From Acidobacteriota bacterium (GTDB taxonomy: Bacteria; Acidobacteriota; Terriglobia; Bryobacterales; Bryobacteraceae), in NCBI GenBank assembly GCA_025352795.1, contig JANXSF010000014.1:1-50387 (forward strand): a stretch of DNA of 50,387 bases, written 5' to 3'. A program made the translations under genes and the position numbers. A model generated the notes under the pieces. The model was not told where the DNA came from and made no database searches. It worked only from the letters and a program-made list of their open reading frames with translations. Shown here one piece after another: positions 16,385-23,658 of the stretch; position 1 is the first letter of the stretch, and every line of letters begins with the position of its first letter.

Positions 16385-18982
16385 CTAATTCACATACAGA
16401 AATTCATTGGAACTCATCAGTACTTGTAGATATTCCGGCCAGGCATCGGCACCATGGGCCACATACGCTTGGCCTAACTTTTGTTCTTCAGCTTCCGGTG
16501 CCCTGCCAAAAAGCAGTCGATAGGCTTCGCTGATTCTTTGGGTCTCAGGGATTTTTTCCAATCGCTTCACCAGTTGTTTGGCACTATCCATGACCATGCC
16601 ACTATTCAACAGAAACAAGCGCTGCAAAGGAACGTTAGTGGCCACGCGCTGTTCACTGGTTTGATTGGGATTCGGAAAATCAAACAGAGCCAGCATGTTG
16701 TCTAACTTCTTTCGACTGACGTAACCGTATAGCGTGCGCTTATGGTTTGCATCATCAATGGGCTTGGCCTGACCGGCGGCAGTTTCGTCCAACGTTCCAG
16801 CGGCGAAAAGCAGCGAATCGCGCAGTGCTTCCGCGTCCAGCCGCTTGCGATTCGCCTTCCACAGTAGACGATTATCGGGGTCCTTTGTAGCGAAGGCGCT
16901 GTTATCGGCCGTGCCTTGTTGGTAGGTTGCACTCAACACAATTTCGCGATGCATTGCCTTGATAGACCAGCCGCTCTCCACAAAGTTCGAAGCCAGATAA
17001 TCCAAAAGTTCGGGGTGCGAAGGCTTCTCTCCCAATGCCCCAAAGTTACTGGTGGTGCGGACAATACCATCGCCAAAATGCCACTGCCACAAGCGATTCA
17101 CCATTACGCGAGGCGTCAAGGGATTGGTAGGGCTGGCGATAGCTTCAGCCAATTCCAGACGTCCGCTACCTTTGGTAAAGGGTTTGGGATGGCCGTCATC
17201 ACACAGCACGGTAAGAAACGCTGGTGGAGCATCGTCGCCCAATGTAGAAGCGTTGCCACGCACATGGATGCGTTGTTTCAGCAGCTTTTCTTTGTCCGCT
17301 AAAGCGTGAAGGAACGGGAATTTTTCCGGCACAGCTTTCTTATCCAAGTCGAGGCGAGTACGCAGTAAATCCTGGTGGCGTTTCCATTCCCCGGAAAGGA
17401 AGCGGTCAATTTTCTTGTCGCCATAAAACATCACTCCGCCTGTTCCAAACAGATCGCGCCACAGAAAATATTTATCGCGTTCCAGCGATGCCAGGTCTGC
17501 CTGACTCAGGTCGCCGCGTTTGGAAGAGCCACCCAGTGTGATGTTGTTTTTTTCATCAATCTCTTTCTTTTCACGATTCACGGCCAGGGCAAGTTGCTCA
17601 AATTCTTGCGCTAGTTTTTGCCAGTCATCACCATCTTTTGCGGCACGTAATTTGGACAGATACGTATGTTCGTGTTCTTTGCGCTTGACGTATTTCTGCC
17701 ATTTTTCAAGCGTTTCACCGTCCAGGCCGGTGGGGTCAAGGCCGTCTTTAGGACCGCGCCCAAATGCGGCCAGAACATAATCAGCGGTGCGATTGGAAAG
17801 GATAGTGGCCAGTTCATCGCCTTGCCGCTGCAGGAAATCTTTGAGTTCCTTTTCAACGCCGTCAGCACGCTTCTTTTTGGCTTCGTAGCTATCCACCACG
17901 TCCTTGGCGGCTAGCGGATATTCCTTGTATTCAGAGCTGTTGAAGATACCCAAAAGTGAGTAGTAATCCTTGGTGGGAATGGGGTCGAATTTATGATCGT
18001 GACATTGGGCGCAAGCGACGGTCAATCCAAGAAAGCCGCGAGTGGTGACGTCTACGCGGTCATCTTGAAATTCCGGACTCAGACCATACATACCTAAGGC
18101 GGGCAACAGTTTCGGATCGTTCATGTGATCGGCAGCCAGTTGGGCTTTGACGAATTTATCGTAGGGCATGTCGGCATTGAAGGCATCCACAACCCAATCG
18201 CGATAGCGGAAGGCGTTGGGCGCGGGCTCTTCCATGGTGGAATTTAACTTGTCATCGGAATAGCGGGCAACATCCAGCCAATAGCGACCCCAGCGCTCGC
18301 CATAACGTTTCCCGGCAAGCAGACGATCGACAACTTTGCGGTAAGCGTCGGGGCTTTTATCAGCCAGGAACTCGGCCGTTTCTGCAGGCGTAGGAGGTAA
18401 GCCGCTAAGGTCGTAACTGACGCGACGCAGCAGTGTCAGTCGCGATGCGGGCTTGTTGGGCGTTATGCCATTTTGCTCTAACTTGGCCAGGATAAAATTA
18501 TCGACAGGCGTTTTTACCCAAGCCGAATTTTTCACTTGCGGGGGAGCGGATTTCTTAACGGGTTGAAATGCCCAAAAGGATTTTTGATCGGGACGGATGA
18601 CGTATTCTTTGGACTTGGTAGCGGTGGGTGAATCGGGCCAACGGGCACCTGTCTTGATCCATTCCTTCAAGTCGGAAATTTCGGCATCGGCCAGTTTTGC
18701 GCCATTGGGGGGCATCTTTAGACGGTCGTGTTCCCAGGTGACTACCTTCATTAGAAGGCTTTCATCGGGATTGCCCAAAACAATGGCGGCACCTGATTTT
18801 CCGCCTTGCAACAGGCCAACGCGCGAGGTAAGTTCCAGGCCACCCATCTTCGATTGGGCATGGCAGGAATAACAATTTTTGGCCAGCACGGGGCGCACCC
18901 GCATTTCAAAAAATTCCGCTGGAGAATCGGCGGCATGTCCGGTTAAGGCAAAGAGCGTGGCGATGCCGAGCAGTCTTCTCAT
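16385..18982 (-). CDS. Planctomycete-type cytochrome C / DUF1549 / DUF1553 protein
   Basis: 865 residues. Signal peptide MRRLLGIATLFALTGHA, then a PSCyt1 cytochrome c domain with haem motif CYSCH (in VLAKNCYSCHAQSKMGG) and a likely Met ligand in RLKMPPNGAKL. DUF1549 follows, with a second CxxCH (VACAQCHDHKFDPIPTKDYY). A long, charged, helical middle (about 370-600) separates it from DUF1553 (NPLTPRVMVNRLWQWHFGDGIVRT to the end, including DAEALRDSLLFAAGTLD). The protein should be exported and carry covalently bound haem, probably acting in periplasmic electron transfer or oxidative polymer degradation; the reaction is unknown. It is the first gene of the two-gene operon with DUF1501. Its start is four bases after the stop of the small protein at 18987. 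Confidence 0.93.
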   Translation of the reverse strand: MRRLLGIATLFALTGHAADSPAEFFEMRVRPVLAKNCYSCHAQSKMGGLELTSRVGLLQGGKSGAAIVLGNPDESLLMKVVTWEHDRLKMPPNGAKLADAEISDLKEWIKTGARWPDSPTATKSKEYVIRPDQKSFWAFQPVKKSAPPQVKNSAWVKTPVDNFILAKLEQNGITPNKPASRLTLLRRVSYDLSGLPPTPAETAEFLADKSPDAYRKVVDRLLAGKRYGERWGRYWLDVARYSDDKLNSTMEEPAPNAFRYRDWVVDAFNADMPYDKFVKAQLAADHMNDPKLLPALGMYGLSPEFQDDRVDVTTRGFLGLTVACAQCHDHKFDPIPTKDYYSLLGIFNSSEYKEYPLAAKDVVDSYEAKKKRADGVEKELKDFLQRQGDELATILSNRTADYVLAAFGRGPKDGLDPTGLDGETLEKWQKYVKRKEHEHTYLSKLRAAKDGDDWQKLAQEFEQLALAVNREKKEIDEKNNITLGGSSKRGDLSQADLASLERDKYFLWRDLFGTGGVMFYGDKKIDRFLSGEWKRHQDLLRTRLDLDKKAVPEKFPFLHALADKEKLLKQRIHVRGNASTLGDDAPPAFLTVLCDDGHPKPFTKGSGRLELAEAIASPTNPLTPRVMVNRLWQWHFGDGIVRTTSNFGALGEKPSHPELLDYLASNFVESGWSIKAMHREIVLSATYQQGTADNSAFATKDPDNRLLWKANRKRLDAEALRDSLLFAAGTLDETAAGQAKPIDDANHKRTLYGYVSRKKLDNMLALFDFPNPNQTSEQRVATNVPLQRLFLLNSGMVMDSAKQLVKRLEKIPETQRISEAYRLLFGRAPEAEEQKLGQAYVAHGADAWPEYLQVLMSSNEFLYVN

Positions 18983-18986
18983 GCCG

Positions 18987-19217
18987 TTATTTTATGCTAT
19001 TCACAGACGTGTAGTTGGGGAGGAAGGGTGGAGAGCTCCGACTAGTAGTTACGAGACGAACTCTCGCAAATTCTTGGTTAACAGCATCGGGATAAGCCCT
19101 TTCTCTGATTGCGAAAAATATATCGACCCGTTCTTGCGGGCTAATCCGACTTCTTGCAAGCGAATCAGCCGCATCGGCTTCGTCGAAGCTTTTGAAAATG
19201 CGAACGACTTTCTCCAT
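18987..19217 (-). CDS. Small hypothetical protein with a toxin-antitoxin-associated look
   Basis: 77 residues from ATG 19217 (MEKVVRIFKSFDEADAADSL). The core ISPQERVDIFFAIRERAYPD and FARVRLVTTSR resembles a small family I recall upstream of nucleotidyltransferase-like genes in many environmental bacteria ('..SFEEAD..D...LTPQERLDIL..L'); that memory is not a database result. The C-terminal 16 residues look like read-through beyond a lost stop. No nucleotidyltransferase gene follows; instead the cytochrome gene begins four bases after the stop, so this may be an orphan. A 98-bp palindromic element abuts the start codon, and the frame continues upstream through it for 18 codons, which I take as element sequence. 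No clear Shine-Dalgarno remains. It may no longer be expressed. Confidence 0.5.
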   Translation of the reverse strand: MEKVVRIFKSFDEADAADSLARSRISPQERVDIFFAIRERAYPDAVNQEFARVRLVTTSRSSPPFLPNYTSVNSIK

Positions 19218-19315
19218 GAGCATAATATGGGGACAGCCCGCGTGTTTCCTGTTTTCCATGGAGCGATTCAATATGGAAACATGCGGGCTATCCCCATATT
19301 AAACATATTATGCTC
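19218..19315. repeat. 98-bp imperfect palindromic element (REP/MITE-like)
   Basis: Outer arms GAGCATAATATG (19218-19229) and its complement (19304-19315) enclose inner arms: GGGGACAGCCCGCGTGTTTC from about 19229 and a complementary arm with two mismatches ending about 19299. The fold would be a hairpin of roughly 30 paired bases with a loop around CTGTTTTCCATGGAGCG. 'GGGGACAGC' hairpins of this kind often accompany REP-associated tyrosine transposases. It abuts the start codon of the small gene on the minus strand, replacing its leader, and lies 79 bases before the antitoxin on the plus strand. Confidence 0.7.
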
Positions 19316-19394
19316 CCATATTAACGGGGTGGCAAAGACATACAATGGTGCTTGCCGAGTTCGGCTACAGCTCAGATTCAGGAGGGGCACCCCG

Positions 19395-19643
19395 ATGAAC
19401 GATACCCGTCAACATGCCCACCAATTGATTGACCGCTTGCCCGAGATGCAGCTTTCCGGCTTGGTCCAATTCTTGGAAACGATCATTGATCCCGTCACGA
19501 CTGCGTTGCGCAATGCGCCGATTGATGACGAACCAGAAACTGACGACGAAAAAGCCGCTGTTGCCGAAGCCCACGACTGGCTTCAGAAGAATGGCGGTAG
19601 GGGCATTCCTCACGACGAAGCCATGCGACGGCTTGGACTCTAG
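19395..19643 (+). CDS. Antitoxin of a RelE/ParE-type toxin-antitoxin pair
   Basis: 82 residues from ATG 19395, preceded by AGGAGGGG seven to eight bases upstream, which decides the start. The N-terminal half is helical (QLIDRLPEMQLSGLVQFLE), followed by an acidic linker (DDEPETDDEKAAVAEAHDW) and the C-terminal IPHDEAMRRLGL. The ending '(IP)HDEAMRRLGL' is typical of antitoxins encoded directly before RelE toxins. The N-terminal part should dimerise and bind the operator, and the C-terminal part should wrap the toxin. The toxin frame begins just after the TAG stop at 19641-19643. The upstream 79 bases and the palindrome at 19218-19315 would contain the promoter. Confidence 0.7.
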   Translation: MNDTRQHAHQLIDRLPEMQLSGLVQFLETIIDPVTTALRNAPIDDEPETDDEKAAVAEAHDWLQKNGGRGIPHDEAMRRLGL

Positions 19644-19681
19644 TAGTGTAGATTGGATGGACCGGGACAGCCCTGAAAGAC

Positions 19682-19891
19682 ATGGCCCGTCTTGATAAGG
19701 GCATCGCCCGCCGAATCAAACAAGAAGCCGAGCGATTGGCTGAAACCGGCAATGGCAATGTGAAAAAGCTTCAGGGAATTGATCCACCCGAGTTCCGTCT
19801 TCGCGTGGGCGACTATCGCGTGCGCTTCCACAACGACGGCGTAACAGTCACTGTACTCCGGGTGCTCCACCGCCGCGAAGCTTACCGATGA
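19682..19891 (+). CDS. RelE/ParE family toxin, 5' end apparently damaged
   Basis: From ATG 19682: 69 residues, with the RelE core IARRIKQEAERLAETGNGNV, KKLQGIDPPEFRLRVGDYRV and RFHNDGVTVTVLRVLHRREAYR. RelE toxins usually have about 85-90 residues and begin with a beta strand of the type 'xWxVxWTxxALKDLxKLDK'. That strand is encoded here in frame before ATG 19682 (IGWTGTALKD), but a TAG at 19649-19651 separates it from a GTG at 19646-19648 that would be the natural start three bases after the antitoxin stop. TGG to TAG at codon 2 explains this. If only the short form is made, the first strand is missing and the mRNA endonuclease is probably weak or dead. Alternatively the toxin is silenced by a nonsense mutation. 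Confidence 0.6.
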   Translation: MARLDKGIARRIKQEAERLAETGNGNVKKLQGIDPPEFRLRVGDYRVRFHNDGVTVTVLRVLHRREAYR

Positions 19892-19923
19892 TTTGTTGCT
19901 GGCTGGTTGACTGCCACTTATAC

Positions 19924-22413
19924 TTACCGTGCATCGCGAATCGGTTTTACTTCAAACGCCAAAGCATTACTAACTCCCGAGGCTGTGTTCACTGTAACCG
20001 CCACCATCCCAGGAATAACATTCGGCGCGATGTCGAAAATGGCTGTAACTGCCGTTGCACTAGTCACTAAGTTGGTAATCGTAATGCCGGGAATGGAGTT
20101 GATGGATGCTCCGCCCAAATTGATCCCAAGAATGGATACCTGCAAGCTTGTTCCAGGCCTCCCACTATTCGGAGTCAGGGATGTCAGCATTGGACCCGAC
20201 CCAGTTATAGTGAACACCAGCGCATTACTGGCCCCAGCAGCAGTGTTCACCGTGACGTTGCGTGGGCCAACGGCTGCCCCAGCGGCTATTGAGAAGGTGG
20301 CTACAATTTGCGTCGAAGTTACTGCCACGGTAGTGATAGTTACTCCGATGATTGGATTGATTAACCCTCCAGTTAAACCGTTGCCGCTGATCACCACCGG
20401 CACTACTGCACTGGGTGCGCCTGAAGGCGGCGTGATGTTTGTCAGCGCGAGTCCTGTTGAAGAAGTGATAGAAAAAGTCAGTGCATTACTTGTACCGTTC
20501 AGGTTGGTCACCGTGATGCTTCTTGCTCCCAGCGTTGCCCCTGCGGCCACAGTAAACATGGCCGAAATTTGCGTGGCACTGGCGGCTAAGATCGTCATGG
20601 TAACCCCAGCGATTGGATTTATGGACGAAGCGTTTAGGTTGTTTCCGCTAATGGTCACCGGAACACTCTGTCCTTGCCCGATGCTGGTTGGATTCATAAA
20701 AAGCAGCATTGGTGCCTGATTCGGCAAGCCCGGCAGAACATCGAAATTCAAACTATTACTGGTCCCCAATGGGGTTTGAACTTTTAAGGAATTCCTTCTG
20801 GCAGCGAAGCTGGCAATATTGAGGGTGGCCATCAGCAAGTTACTACTGACAATAACGATGTTAGAAACAGTAACACTAAATGGATCTACCATAAGGATTG
20901 AAGTGGGGTTTGTGAAGTTAGTGCCCGCGATACTTACATTGATGGAACTGCCCTGCGTCCCATTTAGAGGATCCATGGAATACAGCGCTGGAGGTCCCAA
21001 TGGGCTATTGATGTTGAAAGTGAGTGCATTGCTTGTGCCGCCCGTCGTAGTAACGGTAACAAATTGCGGTCCTGCGGGAGCATTTAGTGGGATGCTGAAA
21101 GTGACCGATATCTGATTGGCTGTTGAAATAAGTCCGCTTAAACTGATGCCATCGCCGACGCTGATCGACCCCCCGGCCAAGTTACTGCCAGTGAGTGTTA
21201 CAGCGACACTGGTGCCTTGTGTGCCACTGGATGGGTTGATGTTATTGAGAATTGGAGCAAGCGGAATTACAGAGAAGTTTAATTTATTGGTGGTCCCAGT
21301 GGCTGAGGTTAATGAAAGGTTCCGGATACCCAACGATGCATTGGGGTCAATGAAAAAAGTGGCAGTAACAAGCTCTGCAGATTTCACTGAGTTGCTGATG
21401 GTAATTCCAGCCATCGGATTAATGCTGGCCCCGGTTAAGTTGAAACCGGTGATGGCCACCGATACTGTAGAACCGCGTGACGCGACCTCTGGATTGATAG
21501 AGGTGATCACAGGATCGGTCAGGTTCATGGCGCAGTATCCACCAGAAGCGTTTACCCAGTTTTGTTGAATTAAGTAGTTATATCCACCAAGAGTAATGTT
21601 AGCTTTGGAACCATTGGCAGTAAGGAATGTGTTGCCGAAAGTCCAAGCGCACTTATCGGCATTTTCATCACCACGACTATCAAACCAGGCATCTATATTG
21701 GGATCCGTGACCGCTTCTTCCAGTTCATGGGCCATCACATTGACCATGGCGTCAACGGCAGGATTGCTATTTGGGCTGAATGCTGTCTGTTCCGCGCAAT
21801 TTGCCAATGCCGCAGGCGTTTTCTTGGGTACTACGGCGTACTTGATCTCTGGATCTGTAATCTGCTTTTCATTTTGATAGTGATAGTGATAGCCACAATA
21901 TCCCGAAGTCTCAATGACGTCATCGGAAGTTAGAACAAAGTAGACTCCATTGGGATCTTTGGGAAGACCTGCGGCAATAGCCGCTGATACGATTCGTACG
22001 GCAGCTATCTGGCCAACAATCAGACCTTGGGAGTAACTGTCATTCACCTCACCAGCCAAGGTTACGGACTTACTCACGAAGTTGGAACTGGCATCGTAGT
22101 AAGTGGTGTTAATGGCATAGTGTGGCGACCCGCCAATGGAGTTGGCAAAGTTACGGAGGATGGTTTTTCCTGCAAGATCTCCACTCCAATCGCCATACCA
22201 GATGAAGTAAACATGGGTGGTGCCCAGCATCACAGGTCCGCCATGGTAGGTAATTGCGATGACTCGTTCCAGGGCAGTGAGAGCACTGATTCCGGCAACT
22301 GGCCTCGGTTTCAGATGAGGCTGTTGAGCCACAGATGCCGATGGGGTTTGGGAATAGGAAGGGAGCGAGAGCGCGGCGCAGGCAAAGAATCCAGCTCGGA
22401 GGAGGGCTGACAT
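19924..22413 (-). CDS. Secreted EXORDIUM/PHI-1-like protein with six IPT/TIG repeats
   Basis: 829 residues from ATG 22413, chosen because the signal peptide MSALLRAGFFACAALSLPSYS begins there; the frame is open 39 codons further but that stretch contains the promoter. The N-terminal domain (about 40-310) has HGGPVMLGTTHVYFIWYGDW, YFVLTSDDVIETSGYCGYHY and VMAHELEEAVTDPNIDAWFD, the pattern of plant EXORDIUM / phosphate-induced protein 1 and its bacterial relatives; the HELEE motif looks like a zincin remnant. Six Ig-like IPT/TIG repeats follow, each starting with a 'P.I..I.P..G..G..V.V.I.G.NL' pattern, the last ending near the C-terminus. It should be exported and either surface-bound or released, with the TIG array as a stalk. 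Function unknown. A convincing promoter lies 40 bases upstream. Confidence 0.8.
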   Translation of the reverse strand: MSALLRAGFFACAALSLPSYSQTPSASVAQQPHLKPRPVAGISALTALERVIAITYHGGPVMLGTTHVYFIWYGDWSGDLAGKTILRNFANSIGGSPHYAINTTYYDASSNFVSKSVTLAGEVNDSYSQGLIVGQIAAVRIVSAAIAAGLPKDPNGVYFVLTSDDVIETSGYCGYHYHYQNEKQITDPEIKYAVVPKKTPAALANCAEQTAFSPNSNPAVDAMVNVMAHELEEAVTDPNIDAWFDSRGDENADKCAWTFGNTFLTANGSKANITLGGYNYLIQQNWVNASGGYCAMNLTDPVITSINPEVASRGSTVSVAITGFNLTGASINPMAGITISNSVKSAELVTATFFIDPNASLGIRNLSLTSATGTTNKLNFSVIPLAPILNNINPSSGTQGTSVAVTLTGSNLAGGSISVGDGISLSGLISTANQISVTFSIPLNAPAGPQFVTVTTTGGTSNALTFNINSPLGPPALYSMDPLNGTQGSSINVSIAGTNFTNPTSILMVDPFSVTVSNIVIVSSNLLMATLNIASFAARRNSLKVQTPLGTSNSLNFDVLPGLPNQAPMLLFMNPTSIGQGQSVPVTISGNNLNASSINPIAGVTMTILAASATQISAMFTVAAGATLGARSITVTNLNGTSNALTFSITSSTGLALTNITPPSGAPSAVVPVVISGNGLTGGLINPIIGVTITTVAVTSTQIVATFSIAAGAAVGPRNVTVNTAAGASNALVFTITGSGPMLTSLTPNSGRPGTSLQVSILGINLGGASINSIPGITITNLVTSATAVTAIFDIAPNVIPGMVAVTVNTASGVSNALAFEVKPIRDAR

Positions 22414-22453
22414 ATTTTTGAATGACTCCCAAAAGTAAGTACGGTACGGGGTG

Positions 22454-22481
22454 ATAGTACCATAACTTCTATTTCTATCAA
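22454..22481 (-). promoter_or_regulatory. Sigma-70-type promoter with GGTAC inverted pair, before the EXORDIUM-like gene
   Basis: On the minus strand: -35 TTGATA (22481-22476), 16-base spacer, extended -10 TGGTACTAT with hexamer TACTAT (22459-22454). The -10 overlaps a GGTAC that pairs with GTACC nine bases on (22447-22443). The same TATGGTACTATC and CCCGTACCG blocks occur before the secreted-protein gene at 31605, the only two places I found them. Confidence 0.65.
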
Positions 22482-22707
22482 AGTTATTATCAAGCATAAC
22501 GAGTCTTCTAAATGATTCAATCAGAAACAACTTAGTCTTTCGTTGTGCAGCGCTACAGCATCATAATAGATGCGCTTTAATGACTATTGAGTGACTATTG
22601 CGCAACGCAAACGTTGCTAACTCAGTGCATGTAACTCATTTCTATAGAGATTCGCTGGGTCTGCTGGTGCGATAGGTTCGTGTCAAGAAATTAGATAGGA
22701 TTCAAAG

Positions 22708-23598
22708 GTGATCCGCCAACTCGAATCACGCTATTCTAAAAAAGATAGTAATTTGCAAAACATGAAGTATTTATACACCCGCAGCCTTCCGGCGAACCTT
22801 GCTTTTGTCGCAGCATTTTTCATTTTCATCCTTGCTCCAGTGCAGAGCTATGCGGTGGACTTGCTTCCTCAGACCAGCGCCCTTTTTGATAAGCATATTT
22901 CCAACATTGAGGCGCGCCTGGAACAAAGGTATCGTCAACCAGCATTCCTCTCCGTTCCCAGTTCCGGAGAAAAGGATCAGCAGTTGCGCGGGGGCACTAT
23001 CTTAGTGCAACCTTCGGTGGGCAATGGCAATTTGGAAGTGAAAGGCGGTCAGATTCAGGATTGGACGGGGGCGTTGTTCATACCCTCGGCTAAGATGGCG
23101 GATGTTCTTAAAATCGCCCAGGATTTTGGTCGACACGCCGAAATTTTTAAACCCGATATCACTGCTGTTAAGGTACGCGCGCATGAGGGGAACCGCTTCC
23201 AAGTTTATATGCGTTTCGTGAAATCCAAGTTCATGCTCACCGATGTGTTGGACGCCGAATACGATATTCATTTTGTCCAGAACGATCCCAAACGGGCTTA
23301 TAGCTACGGTCGCACAACCAGAGTAGTTGAAGTAGTGGATGCAGGTAAGCCAAGCGAGCATGAATTGCCAGAAGGGAAGGATCGCGGATTGCTATGGCGC
23401 ACTGCCGGCTATTGGCTTTTTGAAGAACGAGATGGCGGGGTGTATGTGGAATGGCAATCCGTAAGCCTGACGCGCGATATTCCGTTAGGCATGGGAAAGC
23501 TGTTTGGACCTATTTTGCGGAGCTTACCGGCGGAATCTGTACGCAGCAGTTTGGACAAAACACGCAACGCAGTGGTTCGCCACATGAACACGAAGTAA
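22708..23598 (+). CDS. Exported hypothetical protein (possible START/SRPBCC-like fold)
   Basis: 296 residues from GTG 22708, which has AGGA seven bases upstream (22697-22700). The signal peptide itself starts at Met19 (ATG 22762; MKYLYTRSLPANLAFVAAFF), so 22762 is an alternative start without a ribosome site. The mature part has LRGGTILVQPSVGNGNLEVK, QDWTGALFIPSAKMADVLKI, YDIHFVQNDPKRAYSYGRTT and DRGLLWRTAGYWLFEERDGG plus VYVEWQSVSLTRDIPLGMGK. The order of strands and the closing long helix resemble lipid-binding START/SRPBCC proteins, as in other acidobacterial secreted proteins of about 280 residues; this is fold-level guesswork. No catalytic motif seen. It ends 10 bases before a strong bidirectional terminator shared with the TonB receptor gene. 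Confidence 0.75.
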   Translation: MIRQLESRYSKKDSNLQNMKYLYTRSLPANLAFVAAFFIFILAPVQSYAVDLLPQTSALFDKHISNIEARLEQRYRQPAFLSVPSSGEKDQQLRGGTILVQPSVGNGNLEVKGGQIQDWTGALFIPSAKMADVLKIAQDFGRHAEIFKPDITAVKVRAHEGNRFQVYMRFVKSKFMLTDVLDAEYDIHFVQNDPKRAYSYGRTTRVVEVVDAGKPSEHELPEGKDRGLLWRTAGYWLFEERDGGVYVEWQSVSLTRDIPLGMGKLFGPILRSLPAESVRSSLDKTRNAVVRHMNTK

Positions 23599-23608
23599 GC
23601 AACTTAAT

Positions 23609-23644
23609 AGGTGCGAAAAGCCAGCTAACCGGCTTTTCACACCT
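23609..23644. terminator. Bidirectional terminator between convergent genes
   Basis: AGGTG-C-GAAAAGCC (23609-23622) pairs with GGCTTTTC-A-CACCT (23631-23644) around AGCTAACC, a stem of 13 base pairs with one mismatch. The A/T blocks inside the stem supply a U-rich 3' arm in both directions. Confidence 0.75.
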
Positions 23645-23658
23645 GAACAAGTAACCTG

